In this document: piece by piece, positions 16,046-24,546 of the stretch
Layout of the letters: each line of letters begins with the position of its first letter
Position numbering within the stretch: the stretch's first letter is position 1
Assembly (NCBI RefSeq): GCF_036194065.1
Contig: NZ_CP108095.1
Coordinates: 3,348,001-3,412,000 of the forward strand
DNA: 64,000 nucleotides
DNA from: Streptomyces sp. NBC_00239
GTDB lineage: Bacteria; Actinomycetota; Actinomycetes; Streptomycetales; Streptomycetaceae
Reading direction: 5' to 3'
Notes under the pieces: generated by a model
What the model was told of the DNA's origin: nothing
What the model saw: only the letters and a program-made list of their open reading frames with translations
Database searches by the model: none
Program-made: the position numbers and the translations under genes

Positions 16046-17107
16046 TTACGGCGCGGTCTTGACCTTGATCTTGCCGGCGATGATCTCGGCCTTCGCCTTG
16101 TCGACCGCGGCGATGAGCTCGGTCATCTTCTTGTACTCGGGGTTGGAGTCGGCCAGGCCGACGCCGTCCTTGTCGAGGCCGTAGCGGACCTCACCGGACT
16201 GCGGCTTGCCGTCCTTGACCGACTTGATCAGGTTGTAGACCGAGTCCGAGACGTCCTTGGTGACGGAGGTCAGGATCTTGGCCTTGAACTTCGCCAGACC
16301 GGCCTGGTTGTACTGGTCCGAGTCCACACCGATGGCCCACTTGCCCGCGGTGGAAGCGGCCTCGATCGCACCGGAACCGGCGAGACCGGCAGCGGCGTAG
16401 ACCACGTCGGCGCCCTTGGCGATCTGGCCCTCGGCGGCCTGCTTGCCGAGGTCGGGCTTGGCGAAGCCCTCGAAGTTCGGCGGCTGCGACAGGTACTGGG
16501 TCAGCACCACGGCCTTGGGGTTGGTGTCCTTGACGCCCTGGACGTAGCCGGCCTCGAACTTCTTGATCAGCGGGACCTCGACACCGCCGATGAAGCCGAC
16601 CTTGCCGGTCTTGGACGCCTTGGCGGCGGCGACGCCGGCCAGGTAGGAGCCCTGCTCCTCGTTGAAGACCATGTTCGCGATGTTCGGCGCGGTCACCGAG
16701 GTGTCGTCGATGATGCCGAAGGTGGTCTTCGGGAACTTCGCGGCGACCTTCTTGATGGCCGGGGCGTAGGCGAAGCCGACACCGATGACCGGGTTGCTGC
16801 CCTTGCGCGCGAGCTCGGTGAGGCGCTGCACCTTGTCGGCGTCGCTCTCGCCCTCGGTGGGCTCGGCCTCCGCGCCCTTGACGCCGAGGTCCTTCTCGGC
16901 CTTCTCCAGACCGGCGAACGCGGCGTCGTTGAACGACTGGTCGCCGCGGCCGCCGATGTCGTACGCGATGGCGGCGGTGGAACCCGCCGACGAGGACGAG
17001 TCCGAGGACGCGGTGTCGGAGGACTTCTTTCCACCACACGCAGTGGCGGAGAGGGCGAGGGCCGCGGACGCAATGCCCACGGTCGCGATCCTGGTGATCC
17101 GGCGCAA
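16046..17107 (-). CDS. bmpA: BmpA-family nucleoside-binding lipoprotein
   Basis: A 353-residue substrate-binding lipoprotein. Signal peptide MRRITRIATVG, lipobox A-T-A-C with the modified Cys at residue 24, a Ser/Asp linker, then the BMP (PnrA-like) domain: AYDIGGRGDQSFNDAAFAGL near residues 48-67 and IGVDSDQYNQAG further on, both positions that contact the nucleoside in PnrA homologues. It delivers nucleosides to the permeases encoded downstream. The start codon is TTG, supported by AAGGAG 7 nt upstream. It has its own terminator and its own copy of the palindrome, so it can be made at higher levels than the membrane subunits, as is usual for binding proteins. Confidence 0.92.
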   Translation of the reverse strand: MRRITRIATVGIASAALALSATACGGKKSSDTASSDSSSSAGSTAAIAYDIGGRGDQSFNDAAFAGLEKAEKDLGVKGAEAEPTEGESDADKVQRLTELARKGSNPVIGVGFAYAPAIKKVAAKFPKTTFGIIDDTSVTAPNIANMVFNEEQGSYLAGVAAAKASKTGKVGFIGGVEVPLIKKFEAGYVQGVKDTNPKAVVLTQYLSQPPNFEGFAKPDLGKQAAEGQIAKGADVVYAAAGLAGSGAIEAASTAGKWAIGVDSDQYNQAGLAKFKAKILTSVTKDVSDSVYNLIKSVKDGKPQSGEVRYGLDKDGVGLADSNPEYKKMTELIAAVDKAKAEIIAGKIKVKTAP

Positions 17108-17168
17108 GGGGAGGCTCCTTCAAAACCTGACCGAAGCGCCACGACCGGCGCTGGTTTCGCGGCGATCG

Positions 17169-17180
17169 TAACGCGCGTAG
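17169..17180 (-). promoter_or_regulatory. bmpA operator (10 of 12 match)
   Basis: TAACGCGCGTAG, matching the nucleoside palindrome at 10 of 12 positions, 61 nt upstream of the bmpA TTG start. This is the position expected for a promoter-overlapping operator on a transcript with a leader. Confidence 0.55.
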
Positions 17181-17293
17181 ATGTCAGTTAAGAGCCCGTT
17201 CAGGAGTCGTTATCGGATCGTCGCGAACCGGACAGTGACCGATCGGTAACCCGAAGGGCCTAAAACCCTGTTGCCAGCGGGCTCCGGGGAGCT

Positions 17294-17319
17294 TCCCGGA
17301 CCCCCTGGAGGGTCCGGGA
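17294..17319 (-). terminator. terminator of the M20 amidohydrolase gene
   Basis: A perfect 10-bp stem, TCCCGGACCC and its complement, with a 6-nt loop, 27 nt after the stop codon. Confidence 0.75.
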
Positions 17320-17346
17320 GCGGATCGGAAATCCTTTGGCCTTCCG

Positions 17347-18591
17347 TTACGAAACGGGCCTGGCCCGGCGGGCGTCGATGAGGGCCGCGGCCGTGAAGAG
17401 CTCGACCCCGACGGCGATCGCGGACTCGTCCACGTCGAAGTCGCCGCGGTGCAGATCGTGCTTGACGCTGCCGCCCGGGGTGCGGACGCCCAGCCGGGCC
17501 ATCGCGCCGGGGACGTGCTCCAGGTACCAGGAGAAGTCCTCGCCGCCCAGGCTCTGCTCGGTGTCCTCGACGGCGTGGGCGCCGCGGCGGGCCGCCATCG
17601 CGTCCCGCAGCAGTTCGGTGACCACCGGGTCGTTGACGACCGGCGGCACCCCGCGCACGTAGGTGATCTCCGACTTGGCCCCGTGGAGCGCGGCGACCTC
17701 GTCGATGGCCGCGTGGATCAGGTCGGGGGCGTCGTGCCAGGCGTTGATGTCCAGGCAGCGGATGGTGCCGGAGAGCTCGGCGTGCATCGGGATGACGTTG
17801 CAGGCGTGGCCGGACTCGATCCGTCCCCAGGTGACCGACAGCCCGGAGCGGGCGTCGAGCCGGCGGGCCAGCAGGGCGGGCACGTCGACGGCGACCCGGG
17901 CGGCGGCGGTGACCAGGTCGGTGGTCAGGTGCGGGCGCGCGGTGTGCCCGCCGGGCCCGGACAGGGCCACCTCCAGCCGGTCGCAGGCGGAGGTGATGGC
18001 ACCGGCCCGCAGCCCGATGCGGCCGGCGTCGACCCGCGGGTCGCAGTGCACGGCGATCATCTGTCCCACGCCGTCCAGCACGCCCGACTCGATGGCCTCG
18101 GCGGCGCCGCCGGGCAGGACTTCCTCGGCGGGCTGGAACAGCAGCCGGACGGGCCGCGGCAGCAGCCCTTCGCGGTGCAGCCGGGCCAGCACCAGGCCGG
18201 TGCCGAGCACGGTGGCGGTGTGTACGTCGTGGCCGCAGGCGTGGGCCCGGTCGGGGACCGTGGAGCGGTACGGGGCGGACACCTTGGCGTCCGGGATGGG
18301 CAGGGCGTCGATGTCCGCGCGGATGGCGAGCATGGGGCGCTTGCCGTCCCATGTGCCGATGTCACAGATCAGGCCGGTCCCGGTGGCGAGGATCCGTGGC
18401 CGGAGCCCGGCTTTCTCGAGTCTGGCTTTGATCGCGGCGGTGGTCCGGAACTCCTGGTGGCCCAGCTCGGGATGCATGTGCAAGTCCCGGCGGAACGCGA
18501 TCAGTTCGGCACGCAGGTGCTCCGGGAGCTTGCCGGGCAGGTCCGGCTCGGCCGGCTCTCCGGGCAGGGCGGTCTGGGAGTCGCGGGACAT
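17347..18591 (-). CDS. M20-family amidohydrolase (aminoacylase/carboxypeptidase type)
   Basis: About 414 residues. M20D peptidase features: RRDLHMHPELGHQEFRTTAA near the N-terminus, the metal-binding Cys-Gly-His-Asp in HACGHDVHTA, QPAEEVLPGGA with the catalytic Glu pair, the dimerisation-domain motif GPGGHTARPH, and a C-terminal GGEDFSWYL. Members hydrolyse N-acyl amino acids, hippurate or indole-amino-acid conjugates; the substrate here is not evident. Start at ATG 18591 is preferred because GGGTGA lies 8 nt upstream; GTG 18603 is possible. It lies between the bmpA promoter and the nonulosonate cluster and may or may not belong to the latter. Confidence 0.88.
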   Translation of the reverse strand: MSRDSQTALPGEPAEPDLPGKLPEHLRAELIAFRRDLHMHPELGHQEFRTTAAIKARLEKAGLRPRILATGTGLICDIGTWDGKRPMLAIRADIDALPIPDAKVSAPYRSTVPDRAHACGHDVHTATVLGTGLVLARLHREGLLPRPVRLLFQPAEEVLPGGAAEAIESGVLDGVGQMIAVHCDPRVDAGRIGLRAGAITSACDRLEVALSGPGGHTARPHLTTDLVTAAARVAVDVPALLARRLDARSGLSVTWGRIESGHACNVIPMHAELSGTIRCLDINAWHDAPDLIHAAIDEVAALHGAKSEITYVRGVPPVVNDPVVTELLRDAMAARRGAHAVEDTEQSLGGEDFSWYLEHVPGAMARLGVRTPGGSVKHDLHRGDFDVDESAIAVGVELFTAAALIDARRARPVS

Positions 18592-18728
18592 CAACTGGTT
18601 CACCCGTTTAAGGGTAGGCGCACCCCAGGGCCAACTGGCTGGAGATCAGCAAAAGTTCAGCCCGTTAGGGTAAGAAAAACCGGCTTCCAGGCGCATAGGC
18701 TCCTGCGGCTGGGGGTAAACTCCGCCGC

Positions 18729-20072
18729 TCATCCGGCCGGGGTGGGTGTCGGAAGGGGTCCCGCCGCGGTGCTGAGCCTGCGCACGTCACGTGCCGTCTC
18801 GGTCACGTCGGACAGGAAACTGCGGGCCCGCGGCGAGGCCGTGCCGGTGAGCCAGTCGGGGTCGATGTCCACCACGGCGACGGTGACGCCGGTGCCGGTC
18901 AGGGCGTACGGCAGGGTGTGGACGACCGTGGACGGAAAGCTGACGATCGTACGGCCCACGGGTCCACGGCGGGCGATGAGTTCGAGCGGGAGGTCCGGTC
19001 GGACGATCTCCAGGCCGGTGGCCTCGCCGAGGGTGCGCAGTTTGTCGTTGGTCTCGCGGCGGTGCGCGAAGTAGCGGGTGGCGCCGTGGGCCCGGGCCAG
19101 GCCGCGGACGGCGGCCACGTACCGGTCGAGGTCGACGACGCCGGTCTCCACGAGCGAGGTGCCGACGAGGTCGGTGCCCTTGCCGATGCGCGGGGGGCCG
19201 AACGCGGACCGGGTCCAGGCGAAGTCGTTGACCCGCAGCCGGACTCCGTCGGGGACGGTGACGGGCATCGAGCTGAACACCTCGACCCGGTGGCCGGCGC
19301 GGGGCGTGAAGCGGCGGCGGGCGGTGCCGGAGACCGGCGCGTACGCCAGTTCGCGGGTCCGGCCGGCGAGGCCGCGGCCGCCGACCCGGTGCCAGCGCAC
19401 CAGCCGTTCGCCGCGGGCGATCTGGGAGACGAACTCCATGGTGGCGGTGCCGTCGTCGACGACGACCAGCTCTTCCGCCTTCACCAGCGTCAGGAGCAGC
19501 TGTACGTAGCGGGAGAACGGGTCTCCGACGACGATCCGCGAGGCCCCGCGCACCCGGCGGGCGAGTGCGGCGAGGGCCTTGAGCGGGGCCGCGCCGCCGC
19601 CCCGGGCCTCCTGCCACTGCACCTGGTGGCCCTCGTCCCGGGCCAGCGCGGCCATCCGGCGCAGCTGGCCGCGGGACATCGGGTCCACCGGCGGCAGCAC
19701 GACGATCCGCAGGTCGTCGTACCGCCGCCGGCCGGTGTCGTCCGAGGGCGGGTCGCCGGCCCGGTCGGGCAGGCCGGCCGCCCGCTCCGGTTCGTGCCCC
19801 GGCCGCTGCGCCGACTCGTGGCGGCGCAGCGAGGGCTGGGCCGGTACGCCGTCCAGCAGGGCGGCTCCCGGTTCCGCGGGGGCCGTCCTGGTGCCGTCGG
19901 CGCCGTGGTCGCCCCCGGTCCCGTCGGTCCCGGTGCCGTCCGTCCCCGTGGCCCCGCCGCCGGCCGGTGCGGGCGCGGCCGGGCCGGTGTCCGCGTAGGC
20001 CCACTCCAGGACGTTGAGCAGCTGGACCGGGCTCTCCACGAAGGCCAGGGTCGTCGGGTGCGAAGTCACCAC
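18729..20072 (-). CDS. putative glycosyltransferase of the nonulosonate polymer cluster
   Basis: A 447-residue cytoplasmic protein without signal or membrane segments. It starts LAFVESPVQLLNVLEWAY, a signature seen at the start of polysialyltransferase-like and capsule-type transferases. A lineage-specific low-complexity insertion of about 80 residues (Gly/Thr/Asp then Pro/Arg rich) separates the first strand from the rest. Later segments resemble a GT-B fold: RIVVGDPFSRYVQLLL, VVDDGTATMEF, and HRRETNDKLRTLGE where a nucleotide-sugar site could be. The GTG at 20072 follows GAGGAG. It is the last gene of a block whose order (this gene, NeuB-like, NeuA-like) suggests that it polymerises or attaches an activated nonulosonic acid. 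Confidence 0.6.
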   Translation of the reverse strand: MVTSHPTTLAFVESPVQLLNVLEWAYADTGPAAPAPAGGGATGTDGTGTDGTGGDHGADGTRTAPAEPGAALLDGVPAQPSLRRHESAQRPGHEPERAAGLPDRAGDPPSDDTGRRRYDDLRIVVLPPVDPMSRGQLRRMAALARDEGHQVQWQEARGGGAAPLKALAALARRVRGASRIVVGDPFSRYVQLLLTLVKAEELVVVDDGTATMEFVSQIARGERLVRWHRVGGRGLAGRTRELAYAPVSGTARRRFTPRAGHRVEVFSSMPVTVPDGVRLRVNDFAWTRSAFGPPRIGKGTDLVGTSLVETGVVDLDRYVAAVRGLARAHGATRYFAHRRETNDKLRTLGEATGLEIVRPDLPLELIARRGPVGRTIVSFPSTVVHTLPYALTGTGVTVAVVDIDPDWLTGTASPRARSFLSDVTETARDVRRLSTAAGPLPTPTPAG

Positions 20073-20146
20073 GTGCTCCTCGGGTCGGGGCGGGCCGTGC
20101 CGGACGGGCGGCGGGAAAGCGGGGCGGCGGCGGGGCGGGGAGGGGC

Positions 20147-21070
20147 TCAGACCGAAGCGGGGGCGAGCTCGGCGACCTCGCCCTGGACGCGGCGGAGCTT
20201 CTTCATCGGGCCGAGCTCGGACTCGTAGACCTTCTTGACGCCGTCACCGAGGGCGGTCTCGATGGTGCGGATGTCGCGGACGAGGCGGGCGAGGCCTCCG
20301 GGCTCGACGGAGGCGGCCTGGTCGGAGCCCCACATGGCGCGGTCGAGGGTGATGTGGCGCTCGACGAAGGTGGCGCCGAGGGCGACCGCGGCGAGGGTGG
20401 TCTGCAGGCCGGTCTCGTGGCCGCTGTAGCCGATGGGGACGTTCGGGTACTCCTCCTGGAGCGTGTTGATCACGCGCAGGTTGAGCTCCTCGGCCTTGGC
20501 CGGGTAGGTGGAGGTGGCGTGGCAGAGCAGGATGTTCGCGCTGCCGAGGACCTCGACGGCGTGGCGGATCTGCGCCGGGGTCGACATGCCGGTGGAGAGG
20601 ATGACGGTCTTGCCGGTGGCGCGCAGGGCGCGCAGCAGCTCGTCGTCGGTCAGCGAGGCGGAGGCGACCTTGTGGGCCGGCACGTCGAACTTCTCCAGGA
20701 AGGCGACGGCCTCGGTGTCCCAGGGGGAGGCGAACCAGTCGATGCCGCGCTGCTTGGCGTGCGCGTCGATGGCGAGGTACTCCTCCTCGCCGAACTCCAC
20801 CTTGTGGCGGTAGTCGATGTACGTCATGCGGCCCCAGGGGGTGTCGCGCTCGATGTCCCACTGGTCGCGGGGGGTGCAGATCTCCGGGGTGCGCTTCTGG
20901 AACTTGACGGCGTCACAGCCGGCCTCGGCGGCGGCGTCGATGAGCGCGAAGGCGTTGCCGAGGTCGCCGTTGTGGTTGATGCCGATCTCGCCGACGACGT
21001 AGACGGGCTGACCGGGGCCGGCGGTGCGGGAGCCGAGCTGGCGCAGGCGGGGCGAAGAGGTGGCGGTCAT
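20147..21070 (-). CDS. NeuB-like N-acylneuraminate/nonulosonate synthase without SAF domain
   Basis: A 307-residue TIM-barrel enzyme of the sialic acid synthase family, which condenses phosphoenolpyruvate with a six-carbon sugar to make a nine-carbon nonulosonic acid. Family marks: VYVVGEIGINHNGDLGNAF near residue 23, DAVKFQKR at about 52, STGMST, CHATSTYPAKAEELNL, GYSGHETG and VERHITLDRAMWGSDQA. Usual NeuB proteins are about 345 residues and end in a SAF (antifreeze-like) domain that caps the dimer partner's active site. Here the protein stops right after the barrel, so that domain is missing. This could mean a KDN or related product, or a separate cap protein. Gap of 144 nt after the NeuA-like gene. 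Confidence 0.85.
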   Translation of the reverse strand: MTATSSPRLRQLGSRTAGPGQPVYVVGEIGINHNGDLGNAFALIDAAAEAGCDAVKFQKRTPEICTPRDQWDIERDTPWGRMTYIDYRHKVEFGEEEYLAIDAHAKQRGIDWFASPWDTEAVAFLEKFDVPAHKVASASLTDDELLRALRATGKTVILSTGMSTPAQIRHAVEVLGSANILLCHATSTYPAKAEELNLRVINTLQEEYPNVPIGYSGHETGLQTTLAAVALGATFVERHITLDRAMWGSDQAASVEPGGLARLVRDIRTIETALGDGVKKVYESELGPMKKLRRVQGEVAELAPASV

Positions 21071-21214
21071 GGCAGGGAACGTCCTTCGGTGGTGAGGTGT
21101 ACGGGGTGCCCGGAGGCCGGGGACTGCTTCGGGGTGGTCCGCCTCCGGGGCGGGTACGGGCTTCGGGTCGGGCAGGCGGGCGGGGTGGCTGGCTGGCCTG
21201 CGGGAGGTGCGGCG

Positions 21215-22048
21215 CTAGGGCGCGTGCACGTCCTGCGGGGTGTACGGAGGTACGCCGTGCAGGTCCGCGAGGGAGACGAGTGCGTCGGGATCCGCGGGGT
21301 CCACGGGGTCGAGGTGGCAGTCCGGTTCCACGGCGTCCAGCAGCGGGGCCAGGGCGCGGGCGCGGGCCAGGTCGTGCGGGTCGTCGATCTCCAGCACGCG
21401 CGCCGGGTCGGTGTGGACGGGCAGGATGCGGCCGAAGAATCGGTGGCCGGCGGCCCGGAACCCGGAGGCGTTCATCGCGTACGCGGCGCCGGTCTCCAGC
21501 AGGTCGAGCGGCCGGTCCTGGCGGCGCGGCCGGTGCGACTCGTCGTGGTTGACGCCGTATCCGGTCCGGCCGGAGGGGACTGCGCTCTCGCGCCACAGGA
21601 AACCGTGGAAGGGGGCCACCGTCATCGCCGAGTCGGCGCCGCGCACGGTGACCGCGGCGGCGACCCCCTCGATCTCGGCGGCGGTGACGAAGGGGCTGGT
21701 CGCCTGGACCAGGAGGACCACGTCCACGCGGACGCCGCGCAGCGCCTCGAAGGCGTCCATGGCGTGCAGGACCGCGGACTCGCTGGTGGCGGTGTCCCCC
21801 GCGATGGCGGCCGGCCGGGGCACGACCTCGGCGCCGGCCTCGCGGGCGGCGGCGGCGATCGCCTCGTCGTCGGTGGAGACCACGACGTCGGTGACCAGGC
21901 CGGCTTCCAGGCAGGCGTGGACCGCGCGGGCGACCAGCGGCACTCCGCCGACCTCGGCGAGGTTCTTGGCGGGGACGCCCTTGGAGCCGCCGCGGGCGGG
22001 GATGACCGCGAGGACCACGGGGTGGGCGGAGCCGGGCTTGAGGTTCAC
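21215..22048 (-). CDS. NeuA-like CMP-nonulosonate cytidylyltransferase
   Basis: A 277-residue nucleotidyltransferase that would activate a nonulosonic acid as its CMP ester. The N-terminal CTP-binding loop AVIPARGGSKGVPAKNL lies near residues 14-30; VVSTDDEAIAAAA, VLLVQATSPFVTAAEI and the C-terminal EIDDPHDLARARAL (metal-binding Asp pair) follow in family order. Between them is a short Arg-rich loop. The GTG start at 22048 overlaps the upstream gene's stop by 4 nt. A C-terminal extension rich in Asp and Pro has no known role. With the NeuB-like enzyme next to it, this is good evidence for a sialic-type sugar in the cell wall polymer. Confidence 0.88.
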   Translation of the reverse strand: MNLKPGSAHPVVLAVIPARGGSKGVPAKNLAEVGGVPLVARAVHACLEAGLVTDVVVSTDDEAIAAAAREAGAEVVPRPAAIAGDTATSESAVLHAMDAFEALRGVRVDVVLLVQATSPFVTAAEIEGVAAAVTVRGADSAMTVAPFHGFLWRESAVPSGRTGYGVNHDESHRPRRQDRPLDLLETGAAYAMNASGFRAAGHRFFGRILPVHTDPARVLEIDDPHDLARARALAPLLDAVEPDCHLDPVDPADPDALVSLADLHGVPPYTPQDVHAP

Positions 22049-23382
22049 AGTTCTCCCATCCGGCGGATGGCCGGGGCCACCCGCTGTACGCCGTGCCGGT
22101 AGGCACCGCGCGCCGCGTCCCGCAGGGCGGAGCGCACGTAGCGCCGTACCTTCGACCCCTCGGCCACCGGGCGGGCGGCGCCGGGCAGCGGGGTGCCGTC
22201 GGGGCCGAGGTGGTGGCGGGCGAGGATGCCGGGCAGGTAGCCGGGCGCGGTGGCGCGCGTGTAGTAGGGGGCGATCGGGGGCAGTTGGGGGAGCGCGGCG
22301 AGTTCGGCCACCCGTGCGCGGGCGGTCTCGAAGGCCCGGTCGTACGGGCCGTCGGCGGCGACGCCCTGGCGGGCCAGCCAGGCGGCGTCGGGCCGCGGGC
22401 GCAGCCCCTCGTCGAGCTGGTCCCAGGAGGCCAGGCAGCCGGAGCCGAGGAAGTGGTGGTTGCCCAGCGCCTCGCGGATGCCGAGGTCGGTGAGGACGGC
22501 GGTGGGGATGCCCCGGTGCAGGGATTCCAGCGCGGCCGTGGAGCTGACCGTCACCAGCAGGTCGGTGCGGTCCAGGACCTCGCCCATGTTCCCGTACACC
22601 AGGCGGCAGTTGGCGGGCAGGCCGCCGGGGACCTTCTCGGCGAGCCGCTGGTAGGGCAGCTCTTCGAGGTGGGTGGTGTGTTCGCCGGGCTTGCTGCGCA
22701 GCTTGACCAGCACCTCGCGGTCGGGGTGCAGCCGGGCGTGTTCGGCGGCGCGGCGCAGCAGGTAGCCGCGGTCGGCGCGGCTCTCGGGGACCGAGGGCTG
22801 GGCGGCGAAGACGACGGTGTGCGCACGGCCGGTGCGCTCCTCGTACGGGGCTCCGCCGAGGAAGGGCAGCGCGGCCTCGGTGACGCTCGACGGGTCGGCG
22901 CCCACTCCCTCGTACACGGCCCGGAACCGGTCCGCGTCGTGACGGGAGTTGGCGAGCACGAGGTCGGCGCCGTGCCGCAGCAGCAGCCCGTCGGCGAGTT
23001 TCTCGTACACGACGCCGACGTAGCCGGTGACGATCACCGGCCGGTCCGCGGGCTGCGGCCACAGGGCGCGCATTCCGTGCAGCACGGCCTGGACGGCCCC
23101 GCCCACGAGGGCGAGGACGACCGCGTCGAACCGGCCGTCCCGGACCTCCGCGAGGAATTGCGCGCAGGTCACCTCGGTCAGCCGGTCGGCGCGGACGCCG
23201 ACCTCACCGAGCTGGCGTGCGGTCGGGGTGGCCCGGCCGCGCAGCAGGAATCCGGTGAGGCTGGGTTCGGGGGCGAGGCGCTGGGCGGTGAGAGCGCCCC
23301 ATTTCCATCGCGTATCGGAATCGGCGAGTACGGCAACCCGCATCGTTCCGGGAGCACTTACGCCGTTGGTACTTACTGGCAC
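22045..23382 (-). CDS. putative GT-B glycosyltransferase (DUF6716-like)
   Basis: About 445 residues. Sequence begins MRVAVLADSDTRWKWGALTA after a 13-residue lead; this start is typical of a Streptomyces family of unknown function (DUF6716 from memory). The first half has a Rossmann-like pattern (DAVVLALVGGAVQAVLHGM, VIVTGYVGVVYEKLADGL); the second half has LVTVSSTAALESLHRGIPTA, which resembles the donor-binding part of GT-B enzymes such as CDP-glycerol and polysialyl transferases. First gene of the leftward block; NeuA and, after a gap, NeuB follow. The GTG at 23382 was kept because TAGCTT ends 6 nt before it, a leaderless pattern; ATG 23343 is the alternative. Confidence 0.65.
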   Translation of the reverse strand: MPVSTNGVSAPGTMRVAVLADSDTRWKWGALTAQRLAPEPSLTGFLLRGRATPTARQLGEVGVRADRLTEVTCAQFLAEVRDGRFDAVVLALVGGAVQAVLHGMRALWPQPADRPVIVTGYVGVVYEKLADGLLLRHGADLVLANSRHDADRFRAVYEGVGADPSSVTEAALPFLGGAPYEERTGRAHTVVFAAQPSVPESRADRGYLLRRAAEHARLHPDREVLVKLRSKPGEHTTHLEELPYQRLAEKVPGGLPANCRLVYGNMGEVLDRTDLLVTVSSTAALESLHRGIPTAVLTDLGIREALGNHHFLGSGCLASWDQLDEGLRPRPDAAWLARQGVAADGPYDRAFETARARVAELAALPQLPPIAPYYTRATAPGYLPGILARHHLGPDGTPLPGAARPVAEGSKVRRYVRSALRDAARGAYRHGVQRVAPAIRRMGEL

Positions 23383-23568
23383 GGCCCGAAGCTATGCCTG
23401 AATTCCGGTGATCGGCCCAACGACCGCACAACAGAGGGTTAACAGCCAGTCGACGAATCGCGAATACCGCCGGGAATGGCTCGGGTTAACTGTCCTGCCA
23501 TTCGCCGTTCACCGAAAGTCCTTGCCCGGGCCATGGTGAATGCGGCGCCAAGTCCTAGTGTCACGTAG
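23383..23568. promoter_or_regulatory. divergent control region of the nonulosonate polymer cluster
   Basis: A 186-nt gap between two gene blocks of the same pathway. To the left TAGCTT precedes the GTG at 23382 by 6 nt; to the right TAGTGT (23556-23561) precedes the GTG at 23569 by 7 nt. Neither start has a Shine-Dalgarno site, so both transcripts are probably leaderless. The gap is A/T-richer than its surroundings and contains several short dyads but no strong operator. Confidence 0.55.
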
Positions 23569-24546
23569 GTGGTCAAGCTTTCAGTCGTCGTGCCGTTCTT
23601 CAACGTGCAGACATACGCACCAGACGCCCTCCGGAGCCTTCGCTCGAATGCGCGGGACGATTTCGAGTTCATCCTCGTCGACGACTGCTCGTCGGACGCG
23701 ACGCCCGAACTCCTGGAACGGGCCGCCCGCGAGCTGCCCGGCGCGGTGCACATCAGGCACGAGAAGAACGGCGGTCTCGCCACCGCCCGGAACACCGGGA
23801 TCGACGCGTCGAGCGGCGAGTACCTCACCTTCATGGACGGGGACGACTGGCTCGCCCCCGGCCACCTGAGCCGTGTGCTGGCCGCCATCGAGGGGCTGGG
23901 CTGCGACTTCGTGCGCATCGACCACGTGGAGTGCACGGGGAAGAACCGGACGGTGCGGCGGATGCCGCACGGGCCGCAGGGCGAGGTGCTGGACCCGCGC
24001 AAGGCGATCCTGCCCGCCGACCGGTCGACGTCGGTGGACTACCCGTACGCCTGGGCCGGCATGTACCACCGGCGGCTCGTGGACCGCGGGCTGCTGCACT
24101 TCACGGACGGCCTGCGCACGGCCGAGGACCGGCCGTGGATCTGGCGGCTGCACCGGGAGGCGGCGACCTTCGCGTCCGTCGGCCTGCCGGGGATCTTCTA
24201 CCGGCGCGGCGTCGCCACCTCGCTGACGCAGATCGGCGACGTGCGCCAACTCGACTTCATCCGGGCATTTGACCAGGTACTGGAAGAAACCGCCCGGGAC
24301 CGGGACGCGGACCTTCTGATGCCCAAGGCCGTCCGTACCTATTGCGCAATCATTTCGCATCACGTGGGATCCATCGAAAGGTTCGAACCGGCCGTGGCCA
24401 GGAAACTCCGTTCGATGAGCGCGGCCGCACTCCGGCGAATGCCGCAGGACGTTCTCGACGCGGCATTGAATTCGATGGACGTACAGCGCGCGGTCCGGCT
24501 GCGCAGGCTCCGCCGCCGTTCCGCCGGCACGGAGGTGGCCGTCTGA
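23569..24546 (+). CDS. family 2 glycosyltransferase
   Basis: A 325-residue GT-A fold enzyme. It shows the GT2 start SVVVPFFNVQTYAPDALRSL, the UDP-binding strand FEFILVDDCSSDATPELL, NGGLATARNTGIDASSGEYL and the DxD motif in FMDGDDWL near residue 92. Such enzymes transfer sugars in polysaccharide and teichoic-type polymer synthesis. The C-terminal 130 residues are helical and Arg-rich, perhaps for membrane or partner contact. It is first in a rightward operon, overlapping the next gene by one nucleotide (TGATG). Role proposed: adding a neutral or amino sugar to the nonulosonate polymer or making its linkage unit. Confidence 0.88.
   Translation: MVKLSVVVPFFNVQTYAPDALRSLRSNARDDFEFILVDDCSSDATPELLERAARELPGAVHIRHEKNGGLATARNTGIDASSGEYLTFMDGDDWLAPGHLSRVLAAIEGLGCDFVRIDHVECTGKNRTVRRMPHGPQGEVLDPRKAILPADRSTSVDYPYAWAGMYHRRLVDRGLLHFTDGLRTAEDRPWIWRLHREAATFASVGLPGIFYRRGVATSLTQIGDVRQLDFIRAFDQVLEETARDRDADLLMPKAVRTYCAIISHHVGSIERFEPAVARKLRSMSAAALRRMPQDVLDAALNSMDVQRAVRLRRLRRRSAGTEVAV

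Noticed and set aside
20354..22102. 582-residue frame antisense to the NeuB and NeuA-like genes
   Set aside because: Composition is a mirror of high-G+C coding sequence; both true genes on the other strand have clear family motifs.
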